The notes under the pieces: generated by a model | Told to the model about the DNA's origin: nothing | The model's input: only the letters and a program-made list of their open reading frames with translations | The model's database searches: none | Assembly (NCBI GenBank): GCA_963772515.1 | Contig: CAVYXC010000002.1 | Coordinates: 248,001-312,000, forward strand | DNA: 64,000 nt | Direction: 5' to 3' | DNA from: JAFAHD01 sp963772515 | GTDB taxonomy: Bacteria; Vulcanimicrobiota; Vulcanimicrobiia; Eremiobacterales; Eremiobacteraceae | Position numbers and translations under genes: made by a program | Shown here: piece by piece, positions 17,027 through 26,070 of the stretch | Layout of the letters: each line of letters starts with the position of its first letter | Position numbering within the stretch: position 1 is the first letter of the stretch

Positions 17027-17887
17027 TTACGCTTTGGTTTTGCCCTGCCGGACACCCGCGAGGCGGCGTGCGGCCGCCAGGTTCATGCGATCGTCCTCGG
17101 GGGTCTTCGGCGTTTCGCATATCACCGCGACGCGGGAAAACTCGGGACGGCGCAGGAGCGCACGAAACCCGGCTTCGCCGATGCGCCCCTGGGCGACGTG
17201 CCAATGCAGATCCCGCTTGGCGCCGAGGGCTACCTTCGTGTCGTTGAGATGCAGCGCGCGCACGCGCGCGAAACCGATGTATTTGTCGACCTCCGCCACG
17301 AACGCGTCGACACCTTTGCGATCGTGGATGTCGTAGCCCGATGCCCAGGCGTGAGCGGTGTCCAGACACACGCCGACGCGCTTGTCGCCGACGGCCTTGA
17401 GGATCGCGCCGAGCTCCTCCATCGTGCCGCCGCACAGGTTGCCTGCGCCGGCGGAGTTCTCCATCAACAGCATCGGACCGGGCTTTGCAGCCGAGATGAG
17501 CTTGCCGATCGTAGCGCTCACCCGAGCAAGGCCTTTGGTGCGCGTCTGCTCGCCGTAGCTGCCGAGGTGCGTGTTGACATATTCGATCCCGCCGCGCGCT
17601 GCGACCTCGAGGTCGTTCGCCACGAGCGACGTGCTGTTCGTATGAAGGACGCGGTTGGCGGTGGTGAGGTTGACCAAGTACGAGCTATGGATGACGACCG
17701 GCTGGATGTCGTGCTCTTTGCGCAGCGCACGGAACTCTTGCCACGCGCGCGCGTTGTACGGCGTGCGGCGCCAGCCACGCGGGTTCCCGGCGAAGATCTG
17801 GATGCACTCGCAGCCGGCTTCAAGCGCCTGCTCGATCGTCTTCTTCGGGAAATTGCCGCCGATGCCGACGTGGACGCCGAATCTCAT
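17027..17887 (-). CDS. nfo: Endonuclease IV
   Basis: A 286-residue AP endonuclease of the TIM-barrel Nfo family. Metal-ligand and signature segments are visible: VIHSSYLVNL, NTHLGS, LLMENSAGAGN, VGVCLDTAHAWASGYD, LHLNDTK and DLHWHVAQGRIG. It cleaves DNA 5' to abasic sites during base excision repair. Family length is normal. Its ATG overlaps the stop of the methyltransferase gene by four bases. Confidence 0.96.
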   Translation of the reverse strand: MRFGVHVGIGGNFPKKTIEQALEAGCECIQIFAGNPRGWRRTPYNARAWQEFRALRKEHDIQPVVIHSSYLVNLTTANRVLHTNSTSLVANDLEVAARGGIEYVNTHLGSYGEQTRTKGLARVSATIGKLISAAKPGPMLLMENSAGAGNLCGGTMEELGAILKAVGDKRVGVCLDTAHAWASGYDIHDRKGVDAFVAEVDKYIGFARVRALHLNDTKVALGAKRDLHWHVAQGRIGEAGFRALLRRPEFSRVAVICETPKTPEDDRMNLAAARRLAGVRQGKTKA

Positions 17888-18678
17888 TGCTTGCGAGCGC
17901 AATAGAGAAACTGGTCTTGCTCGACCTCGAACTCGAGCGAGCGCGGAGCCAGCTCGATGATGCGCTCGCGCGCGGCGGCGAGGAACGCCTCGCGCTGATC
18001 GCCGAGCGCGATGCGCAGATTCTCGCGCGAGCGATGATAGCCGATATACGAATCGACCGTATAATGGAGGCCGAAGCGCAGCATGCGCAATTCGCCGTCG
18101 CGGAACAGCGCGCCGGGCGCCTGCTCGGCGCCGCGTTCGACCTGCGACCAGAAGCCCGCTAGCGAATCGCGAAAGCTGCTCTCGAGCGGCGCTTCGGCGC
18201 GGCCGGTCCATTCGGTGAACAGCGTGCGCACCGTGCGCGCGTACGGATCGTCCGGACGCGCGTGCTTCCAGAAGATGGCGAGCGCCCCGCCGCTGACCAA
18301 GACGCGGGAGAACTCCGCCAGCGCTGCGTCCTCGTCGAACCAGTGAAAGGCCTGCGCGCAGATGATGCCGGCGAACGCGTTATCGGCGAACGGCAGCGCT
18401 TCGGCTCGGCCGACGTAGAACGCCGCATCGGCGCCTGGCGACACGCTCGAACGCGCCACCTCCAACATGCGCTGCGCGACGTCGACGCCGGTCACCGCGA
18501 ACCCACGCTTGAGCATCCCGGCCGCCGAGAGGCCGGTGCCGCAAGCGGCGTCCAGGATACGCTTTGCGCTAGGCGGCCCGATAAAGGCGGCCAGGCCGTC
18601 GAAGAGCTCGTCTGAGTAGGAGGTGCGATAGCGCGCGTAGTCTTCGACCAGCGTGTCGAAGTCCGAAGGATGTCTCAC
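17884..18678 (-). CDS. SAM-dependent class I methyltransferase
   Basis: A 264-residue methyltransferase of the UbiE/COQ5-like group. Motif I is LDAACGTGLSA, followed by GVDVAQRMLEVA, AEALPFADNAF and QAFHWFDEDAAL with the histidine-tryptophan common in this subgroup. The acceptor substrate is unknown. The start is GTG and overlaps the scpB stop by four bases; its own stop overlaps nfo. The gene is therefore embedded in a coupled scpA-scpB-methyltransferase-nfo unit. Confidence 0.88.
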   Translation of the reverse strand: MRHPSDFDTLVEDYARYRTSYSDELFDGLAAFIGPPSAKRILDAACGTGLSAAGMLKRGFAVTGVDVAQRMLEVARSSVSPGADAAFYVGRAEALPFADNAFAGIICAQAFHWFDEDAALAEFSRVLVSGGALAIFWKHARPDDPYARTVRTLFTEWTGRAEAPLESSFRDSLAGFWSQVERGAEQAPGALFRDGELRMLRFGLHYTVDSYIGYHRSRENLRIALGDQREAFLAAARERIIELAPRSLEFEVEQDQFLYCARKQ

Positions 18679-19346
18679 TCGTCGAGCGCGTGGGCGAGCT
18701 CGTCGGCGACACTGTGCTCGAGTTTGGACTGCGCGTGCGGCACTTGGTCGCCTTCGTGGCCCTCGACGGACTCATGGATCTGGCCGAGCGATTCTTCCCG
18801 AGCGGCGCTCAGCGGCAGCGGAATGACTTGTCCGTTCACGCGGCGCGGCGCGCCCTCGGGCAGCGGCGGCAACTCGTCGAGCGCGCGCAGCCCGAACGAT
18901 TCGAGAAATCGATCGGTCGTGCCGTAGATGATCGGGCGACCGACCGTGTCTTTGCGGCCCAGCTCTTTGATCAGCCGGCGGTCTTCGAGCGTCTGCATCA
19001 CGCCATCGACGTTGACGCCGCGCAGGCTTTCGACCTCGGCTCGGGTGACGGGTTGGAGATAGGCGACGATCGACAGCGTCTCGAGGGCGGCCTGCGACAT
19101 GTGCGTTTTGGGCGGCAGCAGAAAGCGCTCGACGTCTTCGCGGCATTGCGGATCGGTCGCCAGTCGCCAGCCGCCGGCGACCTCGCGCAGCACGATGCCG
19201 CGGCCGTGGAATGATGCTGCGATTTCGCGCAGCGCGGCGCGGACCTCGGCCGGCGACGCTTTGACCGCCTCGCAAATGTCGCGCTCGCTGGCCGGCTTGT
19301 CCGCGACCAGCAAGATCGCCTCGACGCGGTTACGCAGACTTGCCAA
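18675..19346 (-). CDS. scpB: Segregation and condensation protein B
   Basis: A 223-residue ScpB. Two winged-helix domains are recognisable: VEAILLVADKPAS at the N-terminus and the highly conserved LETLSIVAYLQPVTRAEVE, VDGVMQTL and VGRPIIYGTTDRFLE. It partners with ScpA to form the kleisin-kite complex of SMC condensin. The start is TTG at 19346 and overlaps scpA by 17 bases. The C-terminal 45 residues are acidic and variable. Confidence 0.95.
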   Translation of the reverse strand: MASLRNRVEAILLVADKPASERDICEAVKASPAEVRAALREIAASFHGRGIVLREVAGGWRLATDPQCREDVERFLLPPKTHMSQAALETLSIVAYLQPVTRAEVESLRGVNVDGVMQTLEDRRLIKELGRKDTVGRPIIYGTTDRFLESFGLRALDELPPLPEGAPRRVNGQVIPLPLSAAREESLGQIHESVEGHEGDQVPHAQSKLEHSVADELAHALDE

Positions 19347-20064
19347 GTGAATCCGTGGCTCCCTTGGGCGCGGGCGTGACGACGATGTCGGAGAACAGCT
19401 TCTGCTGCGCGCAAACGACCTTGCGCGTCCGCACGAGCTCGAGCAGCGCGAGGAACGTGACGACCACTTCGAGCCTGCGGCAGCCAGCGATCAATTCGGA
19501 AAACGCGATGGTCGCGCGGTCGCGCACCAAGCGCAGTACGTAGTTCATCTTGACGACCATCGAAAACGTCTCGCGTTTGACCACAGCCGGGCGCGCTTCC
19601 GCGTTGGCAAGCGCCCGCGCCAGCGCGACCGCCAGGCTCGGCGACTCGAGACGATAGTGCTGCACCAGGCCGTCTTCGCGCACGTGGGCGCCGGGATAAT
19701 ACGCCGCGTTCTCATCGAAGCGGATGCGGAACTGCTCGCCCAGGCGTTTGAAATGCTGATACGCGATGAGCCGTTGGCGCAGCGTCTCTTCCGCCAGCGC
19801 GGCCTCATCTTCGAGGTCGTCGGAGAACGGCGGCGGCGGCGGCGGGAGCAGCTTCTTGGATTTGATGAACAGCAAGGTCGCGGCGATCACCAGATATTCG
19901 CTGGCGACGTCGATGTCCAGGTTCTCCATGACGGAGATATACGCCACGTACTGGTCGCAGACGGCGGAGAGGCTGACGTTGGTGATGTCGAGGTCCTGCT
20001 CGACCACCAGGTGGAGCAGCAGATCGAGGGGGCCGTCGAAGACGTCGAGTTTGACCAGCAGCTT
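19330..20064 (-). CDS. scpA: Segregation and condensation protein A (start unresolved)
   Basis: The kleisin subunit of SMC condensin. The conserved N-terminal segment KLDVFDGPLDLLLHLV, then DLDITNVSL and EYLVIAATLLFIKSKKLLP, are all encoded, as is the C-terminal winged helix. The 5' end is a problem. Between the in-frame stop next to 20170 and the conserved KLDVFDG there is no ATG, GTG or TTG. The first one is a GTG at 20007, which would delete the N-terminal SMC-contact helix. An ATG at about 20149 would come into frame if the five-C run at 20130-20134 lacked one base here. I give the extent of recognisable coding sequence. Confidence 0.88.
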   Translation of the reverse strand, partial: KLLVKLDVFDGPLDLLLHLVVEQDLDITNVSLSAVCDQYVAYISVMENLDIDVASEYLVIAATLLFIKSKKLLPPPPPPFSDDLEDEAALAEETLRQRLIAYQHFKRLGEQFRIRFDENAAYYPGAHVREDGLVQHYRLESPSLAVALARALANAEARPAVVKRETFSMVVKMNYVLRLVRDRATIAFSELIAGCRRLEVVVTFLALLELVRTRKVVCAQQKLFSDIVVTPAPKGATDSLGKSA

Positions 20065-20169
20065 GGTGCGGTCGTGCGCTTGCGCGGCTGTCGTGGCCGC
20101 GATCGCCGCGCTTGCGGTTATTGCTTCAGCCCCCTTCGAACCCGAGACATGCCCGGGCGCTCCACGTGA

Positions 20170-21240
20170 TCAATGCGTGAAGCTCTGTTTCCCGACTTTC
20201 AGACTGCTGCCCTGCGGCATGACCTCGACATAGATCTGGCCAGGCGTCAAACGCATCGGCGAACCCGAATCGTCTTCAAGCCGCGGCAGCGACGTCGCGC
20301 CCGCCGCCACCCATCTGCCGGCGGTCGCGCGTCCGGCTTGCACGAGCACTGCTGGATACGAGCCGTAGACGTCCATGCTGAGATCGCCGATCGAGTCGAG
20401 CACTTTGGCGGGGATCCAGACCACGACGATGTCGCTGACTTCGTACGGACGGTCGTCGTCGCGATCGTGCTGCGCATCGCCGTCGATGAAACGCTGATAG
20501 GCGACGCCATCCCACACGAAGTGCACGTCGTATTCCAGCCAGAACGAAACGACCGCCTCCGGAATCAGGCCGGGCGTGGCGCTCGGCGACGGCTGCGGCG
20601 AGTCGGCGCTATCCGGAGTCGCCGTCACGGTGGGTTCGGCGTACGAGAACTGATCGCCGCCGTACGCTTTGTCGGCGTAGCCGTAGGTCGGACCGACCTT
20701 GCGGATGCGGACGATGCTCGTATACAGGTTATGGGGCATGTCGCGCGAGTTGTCGCGCCAAAACGCTTCCGGCGTGTGCTGGATCTCGTCCATGTCCGCG
20801 AAGCCAGCCGCGCGCAGGCTGGCCAAGAACTCGATCACGTCGTCGTTCTGGCCCGCGTGGGCGAAGAACGGGTCGTACGGGCGCGCCAAGTCGACGAAGT
20901 AGGTGCGCGCACTGCGCACCGGACCGACCTCGGATGCGGCCGTGCCCAAGAACAGCGCGAGGTAGCGCGTGATGCCGCCCTCGGCCTCGACTTCGTACAC
21001 GACGTCGGCGTCGTGCAGGCCGCTCTGCGGACGAGCGTCGGGGAAATTGTCGATCATCACCGCGGCGATGCGGTGTCTGACCGCACCGGGCGGCACGAGC
21101 GTGCCGTTGAGCGGATTCGCGACGACGGGTGTCGGCGTGGGCGTCGGCGATGCAGACGTGGAGGGCGTTGGCGCCTGCCGAGCGCAGCCGGCGTACAGCG
21201 CCGCAAGCGCGATGAGCGCGCAGGCTCGGCTCAGGATCAA
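20170..21240 (-). CDS. DUF3048 (YerB-like) lipoprotein
   Basis: A 356-residue protein starting with a TTG that overlaps the Nudix stop by four bases. The N-terminus is a lipoprotein signal (ALAALYAGC), then a Ser/Thr/Pro linker. The DUF3048 domain follows, with AAVMIDNFPDARPQSGL, VYEVEAEGGITRYLALF, VGPVRSARTYFVDLA, FFAHAGQND and the C-terminal GQIYVEVMP. Bacillus YerB belongs to this family, and its biochemical role is not established. A Pro/Ser insert of about 25 residues lies mid-chain. It is the gene upstream of scpA. Confidence 0.9.
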   Translation of the reverse strand: MILSRACALIALAALYAGCARQAPTPSTSASPTPTPTPVVANPLNGTLVPPGAVRHRIAAVMIDNFPDARPQSGLHDADVVYEVEAEGGITRYLALFLGTAASEVGPVRSARTYFVDLARPYDPFFAHAGQNDDVIEFLASLRAAGFADMDEIQHTPEAFWRDNSRDMPHNLYTSIVRIRKVGPTYGYADKAYGGDQFSYAEPTVTATPDSADSPQPSPSATPGLIPEAVVSFWLEYDVHFVWDGVAYQRFIDGDAQHDRDDDRPYEVSDIVVVWIPAKVLDSIGDLSMDVYGSYPAVLVQAGRATAGRWVAAGATSLPRLEDDSGSPMRLTPGQIYVEVMPQGSSLKVGKQSFTH

Positions 21241-21701
21241 AAGCCGAGTTCGGTCGCGGATTTCTCTTGGATTATTTTTTCCACGAGGCCCACGAGGCGG
21301 CGTTCGTTCAGATGGGTCATGCGCTTGCCCATTTCGGCGAGCGGCACCCACACCACTTCGTCGACCTCGCCTTCCTGAGGAATTGGTGAGCCGTGCTTGT
21401 AGCGCATGAGATAGAAGTGCACGATCTTGCTGTGCTTGAGCCGGCTGCTGTAGAACCAATACTTGATGTCGGCGAGTTTGTCGATGATCTCGCCCGCGAC
21501 GCCTGTCTCCTCGAGCACCTCGCGCGTCGCGGTGTCTTCGACTCGTTCGCCCGGTTCGACGTGACCTTTGGGAAGCGACCAGATGCGCGGCGTCGCGCGC
21601 CCGATCACCAGACCGTTGTACGACGAGCCGTTGCGCTTGAGCACGAAGCCGCCCGCCGAGCGCTCGTGTTTGATCCTCGTCGGGCGACGGCGCGGCTTCA
21701 C
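21237..21701 (-). CDS. Nudix hydrolase
   Basis: A 154-residue Nudix protein. The Nudix box is intact, running from GHVEPGE through REVLEETG, and is preceded by RIWSLPKG as in diadenosine-polyphosphate hydrolases and MutT-like proteins. It probably hydrolyses an NDP-X or ApnA substrate; which one cannot be told. The GTG at 21701, just after the gcvPB stop, is preferred; a GTG at 21737 would overlap gcvPB by 31 bases. Its TGA overlaps the TTG start of the DUF3048 gene. Confidence 0.9.
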   Translation of the reverse strand: MKPRRRPTRIKHERSAGGFVLKRNGSSYNGLVIGRATPRIWSLPKGHVEPGERVEDTATREVLEETGVAGEIIDKLADIKYWFYSSRLKHSKIVHFYLMRYKHGSPIPQEGEVDEVVWVPLAEMGKRMTHLNERRLVGLVEKIIQEKSATELGF

Positions 21702-21706
21702 GGCGC

Positions 21707-23173
21707 CTACGCCTGGTCGTCCGAGGCTGGTGACCAACGCAAACCGATGCCCTTGTTCGCGAGCCTGCCGACCTGCGCTTCGTCCACTCGGCGCACTGGC
21801 GTATGCAGCGGCATCTGCTGCACGGCCGCCGGGTCCTCATGCGCTCGTATGACGAGCGAACGCAGCGTCTCGACGAAGGCGTCGAGCGTGTAGCGGCTTT
21901 CGGTCTCCGTCGGTTCGATCATAAGACATTCCGGCACGACGTGCGGCCAATACATGGTCGGCGCGTGCACGCCCGCGTCGAGCAGGCCCTTGGCGAGATC
22001 GAGCGCGCGCACGCCGGTTTCTTTTTTGAGCTCCTCGGCGGAGCAGACGAACTCGTGGCGGCAGTGGTCAGCGTACGGCACGGTGAGGAATTCTTTGACC
22101 TTGGCCCGCAGATAGTTCGCGTTGAGCACGGCGAGCCGGCTGTTCGTGCGCAGACCCTCGGCGCCGTGGACGATGACGTACGCATACGCCCGGACGATCG
22201 CGAGGAAGTGCGCGGGGAAGGTGCGCACCGCGCCGATGCTCTTGGGCCGGTCTTCATCCCAGAAATACGCGCCCGACTCGTCGCGCGCCATAAGCGGCGC
22301 CGGCAAATAGGGCGACAACCGCGTGCTCGCGCCCACCGGCCCCGAACCTGGACCGCCGCCGCCGTGGGGCACCGAGAACGTCTTGTGCAGATTGAGGTGC
22401 ATGAGGTCGAAGCCCATGTCGCCCGGGCGCGTCAGACCGACGATCGCGTTCGCGTTAGCGCCGTCGTAGTACATCAGCCCGCCCGCGTCGTGCACTGCAC
22501 GCGTCATCTCGACGATCTCGTCCTCGAACAGGCCGAGCGTGTTGGGATTGGTCATCATGCACACCGCGGTCGTGCCGTCGAGCTTCGCGCGCAGCGTCGC
22601 TAGATCTGTCCGGCCGCGCGCGGTGGACGGGATCGAGATCACATTGTAGCCCACCATCGCTGCGCTGGCCGGATTCGTGCCGTGCGCGGTATCGGGCACG
22701 AAGCAGGTGAGCCGATCGTGCTCGCCGCGCTCCTTGAAGTACTTCTTGGCCATGAGCATCGCGGTGATCTCGCCATGCGCGCCGGCGGCGGGCATGAGCG
22801 AGAACGCGTCCATCCCGAACAGACTCGCGAGCGTGCGTTCCATGTGCCACAGCAAGCGGATGGCGCCTTGCGCGCCGCGGTCCGGCGCGAACGGATGCAG
22901 ATCCGTGAAGCCCGCGAACCCCGACACCGCTTCGTTGAGCTTGGGGTTGTACTTCATCGTGCACGAGCCGAGCGGGTAGAAATTGGTGTCGACCGAAAAA
23001 TTGCGATGCGACAGCTCGGTGAAATGCCGCGCGACCTCGAGCTCGGTCAGATCGGGCAGCGGCAAGTCGGCGCGCAGCGCGCCGGCCTCCAAGAACTGCG
23101 CCGGCGCTCCCGCGTCGCGCACGAAATCGCTGCCGCGGCCGGCCGCGCCCTGTTCAAACAGCAGCGACGGCAT
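21707..23173 (-). CDS. gcvPB: Glycine dehydrogenase (decarboxylating) subunit 2, P-protein beta
   Basis: A 488-residue PLP-binding half of the split glycine cleavage P-protein. NFYPLGSCTMKYNP, MPAAGAHGEITAMLM, AHGTNPASAAM and the PLP lysine in HLNLHKTFSVPHGGGGPG are present, and the length is normal. It decarboxylates glycine and transfers the aminomethyl group to the lipoyl arm of GcvH. Its start overlaps gcvPA by 20 bases. Confidence 0.97.
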   Translation of the reverse strand: MPSLLFEQGAAGRGSDFVRDAGAPAQFLEAGALRADLPLPDLTELEVARHFTELSHRNFSVDTNFYPLGSCTMKYNPKLNEAVSGFAGFTDLHPFAPDRGAQGAIRLLWHMERTLASLFGMDAFSLMPAAGAHGEITAMLMAKKYFKERGEHDRLTCFVPDTAHGTNPASAAMVGYNVISIPSTARGRTDLATLRAKLDGTTAVCMMTNPNTLGLFEDEIVEMTRAVHDAGGLMYYDGANANAIVGLTRPGDMGFDLMHLNLHKTFSVPHGGGGPGSGPVGASTRLSPYLPAPLMARDESGAYFWDEDRPKSIGAVRTFPAHFLAIVRAYAYVIVHGAEGLRTNSRLAVLNANYLRAKVKEFLTVPYADHCRHEFVCSAEELKKETGVRALDLAKGLLDAGVHAPTMYWPHVVPECLMIEPTETESRYTLDAFVETLRSLVIRAHEDPAAVQQMPLHTPVRRVDEAQVGRLANKGIGLRWSPASDDQA

Positions 23174-24503
23174 GCTTGTTCTCCTCGGCCAGCGCGCGAG
23201 CGAACTCGGCGATCTGCGTGGTCGTGGTCAGCTCGGTCGCGCACACGAGCAGCGCGTCGGAGAGCTCGGGGTAGAACGTCGACAGCGGCAAGCCCGCAAG
23301 AATGCCGCGTTTTTCGAGGCGGTCGGCCAGCTCGGATGCCGGCATCGGCGTGCGCACGACGAATTCATTGAAGAACGGTGCGCGGTCCGCGACGCCGAAA
23401 CCCGGGACCGCGGCGATCGCGGATGCGAGCGCACGCGCGTTGGCCATGTTGGCGCAGGCGATGGAGGTGAGCCCCTTGCGGCCCACGGTCGCCAGATAGA
23501 TGGTCGCGATGAGCGCGCACAACGCTTGGTTGGTGCAGATGTTCGAGCTCGCCAGCTCGCGGCGGATGTGCTGTTCGCGGCCTTGCAACGTCAGCACGTA
23601 CGCTTTGCGCCCGTCGACGTCGTGCGTCTGGCCCACCAGCCTGCCCGGCAAGCGACGGACATGCTCTTTGGTCGTCGCCACGAAGCCGACGTACGGGCCA
23701 CCGTAGCCGACCGGCAGGCCGAACGATTGCGCGTCGCCGACCGCGATGTCCGCGCCCAGCTCGCGCGGCGTCTTGAGCACCGCCAGCGAGAGCGCCTCTG
23801 CGGTGACGTGCAGGGCCAACGCGCCGTGCGCATGAGCGCGCTCTGCCGCCTGTGCGACGACGTCGATCGCGCCGAAGAAGTTGGGGCTTTGCACGATCAC
23901 GGCCGCGACGTCATCGTCCAATCGTGCAGGAACCGCGGTCAGGCCATCGCGGTCCAGCGGCAGCTCGATGATGCTGATGCCCATGCCTTCGGCGTAGGTG
24001 GCGAGCACGCGACGATAGAGCGGGTGCACGCCGCGGCTGATCGCGACACGACGCCGTCCGGTCGCTTGCGCAGCCATGATGACGCCCTCGACCAGCGCGG
24101 TCGAGCCGTCGTACACCGACGCGTTGCTGACGTCCATGCCGGTCAGCAGACAGATGTAGGTCTGCCACTCGAAGATCGCTTGCAGGCTGCCCTGGCTGGC
24201 TTCGGCTTGATACGGCGTGTAGGCCGTCAAGAATTCAGAACGAAACGCGAAGTATGGAACTGCGGGCGGCTGATAGTGGCGATACGCACCGGCGCCAAGG
24301 AAGGACGTCATGCGCGCTGCGCCGTTCTCGTCGGCCATCGCGCGGATGTGCGCGTACGCCTCGGCCTCGGGCAATGGGGCAGCGACGTCGAGATCGCCTT
24401 TGATCTTCAAGCCCGCGGGCGGATCGGTCAACGCTTCAAGCGACGGCACGCCGATGACGTCGAGCATCGCGCGGATGTCCTGCGGCGTGTGGGGAGTGTA
24501 CAT
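23154..24503 (-). CDS. gcvPA: Glycine dehydrogenase (decarboxylating) subunit 1, P-protein alpha
   Basis: A 449-residue N-terminal half of the split P-protein. MYTPHTPQDIRAML at the start, SFLGAGAYRHYQPP, FRSEFLTAYTPYQAE and SSNICTNQALCAL are characteristic. It pairs with GcvPB as an alpha2-beta2 enzyme. The split form is typical of Firmicutes, Thermus, many Archaea and several deep-branching phyla, in contrast to the fused Proteobacterial protein. It begins two bases after gcvH. Confidence 0.97.
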   Translation of the reverse strand: MYTPHTPQDIRAMLDVIGVPSLEALTDPPAGLKIKGDLDVAAPLPEAEAYAHIRAMADENGAARMTSFLGAGAYRHYQPPAVPYFAFRSEFLTAYTPYQAEASQGSLQAIFEWQTYICLLTGMDVSNASVYDGSTALVEGVIMAAQATGRRRVAISRGVHPLYRRVLATYAEGMGISIIELPLDRDGLTAVPARLDDDVAAVIVQSPNFFGAIDVVAQAAERAHAHGALALHVTAEALSLAVLKTPRELGADIAVGDAQSFGLPVGYGGPYVGFVATTKEHVRRLPGRLVGQTHDVDGRKAYVLTLQGREQHIRRELASSNICTNQALCALIATIYLATVGRKGLTSIACANMANARALASAIAAVPGFGVADRAPFFNEFVVRTPMPASELADRLEKRGILAGLPLSTFYPELSDALLVCATELTTTTQIAEFARALAEENKHAVAAV

Positions 24504-24505
24504 CG

Positions 24506-24895
24506 CTAGCCTGCCGCCGCGTCGACGACCTTTTGATATGCTGCCGCGTCGAGCAGATTCACGGCCTGACCCGCGTCGGCCAGCGTCATCTTCACCAGCC
24601 AGCCTCCGCCGTACGGTTCGCTGTTGACCTTCGCCGGATCGTTCTCGACTTCGCCGTTCACCTGCGTGATGGTGCCCGACAGCGGCGCGAAGATATCCGA
24701 GACCGCCTTCACCGATTCGATCACGCCCATCTGCTTGAACTGCTCGATCGCAGCGCCGGCTTTGGGCATCTCGACGTAGACGATATCGCCCAGCGACGAT
24801 TGCGCATAGTCGGTGATGCCGACGGTCGCACTGGCGCCGTCGAGTTTCACCCACTCGTGTTCTTTGGTGTACAACAGGTCCTGCGGTAGCTCCAC
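24506..24895 (-). CDS. gcvH: Glycine cleavage system H protein
   Basis: A 129-residue lipoyl carrier protein. YTKEHEWVK at the N-terminus, GITDYAQSSLGDIVYVE, and the lipoylated lysine in GVIESVKAVSDIFAP are all clear. It shuttles the aminomethyl group between the P- and T-proteins and is re-oxidised by dihydrolipoyl dehydrogenase, which is not in this window. The start is GTG, 15 bases after gcvT. Confidence 0.97.
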   Translation of the reverse strand: MELPQDLLYTKEHEWVKLDGASATVGITDYAQSSLGDIVYVEMPKAGAAIEQFKQMGVIESVKAVSDIFAPLSGTITQVNGEVENDPAKVNSEPYGGGWLVKMTLADAGQAVNLLDAAAYQKVVDAAAG

Positions 24896-24910
24896 GCTCG
24901 TATCGCTTCC

Positions 24911-26017
24911 TTATCTGGGGCGCTTGTAGAAGGGCAGCGGCACCACGGTCGCGCGGTGGCGCTGTCCGCGGATCTCGACGTCGAGCGCTGTGCCGGGAGC
25001 GCTCGCATCGGCACGCACCAGCGCGGTGGCGATGTTCTTTCCGCCGAGCGCCGGCGCCGGGGATCCGCTACGGACCTCGCCGACGCGCTGATCGCCGCGC
25101 CATACCGAGTAGCCCGCGCGTGCGGGGGCGCGCCCATCCATCGTTATGCCGACGATGCGGTCGTAGCCGCCGCCGGCGCGCTGGCGGACCAACGCTTCCT
25201 TGCCGACGAACTCAGCTTTGTCGAGTTTGACGAAATAATCGAGCCCGGCTTGCAGCGGCGTGATATCTTCTTCCAGCTCGTGGCCGTACAGCGGCATGCC
25301 CGCCTCGAGTCGAAGCACGTCGCGCGCGCCAAGCCCCGCGGGCATCAACCCGACCCGCGCGCCTTCGCGCGTGAGCGTCTCCCACAGCGCCGGCGCCGCG
25401 TCCGCCGCGATGAACAACTCAAAACCGTCTTCGCCCGTGTAGCCGGTGCGCGCGATCTCCGCCGGAACGCCGGCGACGACGCCCTCCGTCGCATAGTAAT
25501 ACTTGAGCGCTGAGAGATCTGCATCGGTCAACGGCTGGAGCAGCTCGAGCGAGCGCGGACCTTGGATCGCGATGAGCGCGGACTCGGAAGTCCGATCGAC
25601 GAGGTTCACGTCCGCCGGCAGCCGGCTGATCAACCAGCGCCACATCTTCTCGGCGTTGGCGGCGTTGACGACGATCAGCCAGCGCCCGTGCAAGCGGTAG
25701 ATGATCGCGTCGTCGTGCGCCCCGCCATGCTCGTTGGTGAAGATGTTGTAGCGCGCTTGGTTCGGCTTCATCGTGTCGACCGCGTTGACGGTCAGGCCGT
25801 CCAGCCAGCGCGCGACGCCCTCGCCGGTCGCGACGAATTGGCCCATGTGCGACAGATCGAACATGCCGGCGGCGGTCCTGACAGCGCGATGCTCGTCGAG
25901 GATACCGGCGTATTGGATCGGCATCAGAAAGCCCCCGAACGGGGACATCTTCGCGCCGAGCCTTTCATGGACCGCGTAAAGCGGGGTCCGCAGCAGGCTT
26001 TGGGTCGTCGTCACCAC
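24911..26017 (-). CDS. gcvT: Aminomethyltransferase, glycine cleavage T protein
   Basis: A 368-residue folate-dependent aminomethyltransferase. TPLYAVHERLGAKMSPFGGF, AGMFDLSHMGQ, ALIAIQGPRS, RTGYTGEDGFELF and RDVLRLEAGMPLYGHEL are typical. It releases ammonia and makes methylene-tetrahydrofolate. The start is GTG. It is the first gene of gcvT-gcvH-gcvPA-gcvPB, 53 bases downstream of the serpin gene; that gap has no room for a glycine riboswitch. Confidence 0.97.
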   Translation of the reverse strand: MVTTTQSLLRTPLYAVHERLGAKMSPFGGFLMPIQYAGILDEHRAVRTAAGMFDLSHMGQFVATGEGVARWLDGLTVNAVDTMKPNQARYNIFTNEHGGAHDDAIIYRLHGRWLIVVNAANAEKMWRWLISRLPADVNLVDRTSESALIAIQGPRSLELLQPLTDADLSALKYYYATEGVVAGVPAEIARTGYTGEDGFELFIAADAAPALWETLTREGARVGLMPAGLGARDVLRLEAGMPLYGHELEEDITPLQAGLDYFVKLDKAEFVGKEALVRQRAGGGYDRIVGITMDGRAPARAGYSVWRGDQRVGEVRSGSPAPALGGKNIATALVRADASAPGTALDVEIRGQRHRATVVPLPFYKRPR

Positions 26018-26070
26018 GCGCTTTTCGCGCTCCGGCGCAAACCGCCCTGGCCTCGCCTACGCCGTAGGTC

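Noticed and set aside
26018..26070. Possible glycine riboswitch upstream of gcvT.
   Set aside because: Only 53 bases separate gcvT from the serpin gene, too short for an aptamer, and no riboswitch core is visible.
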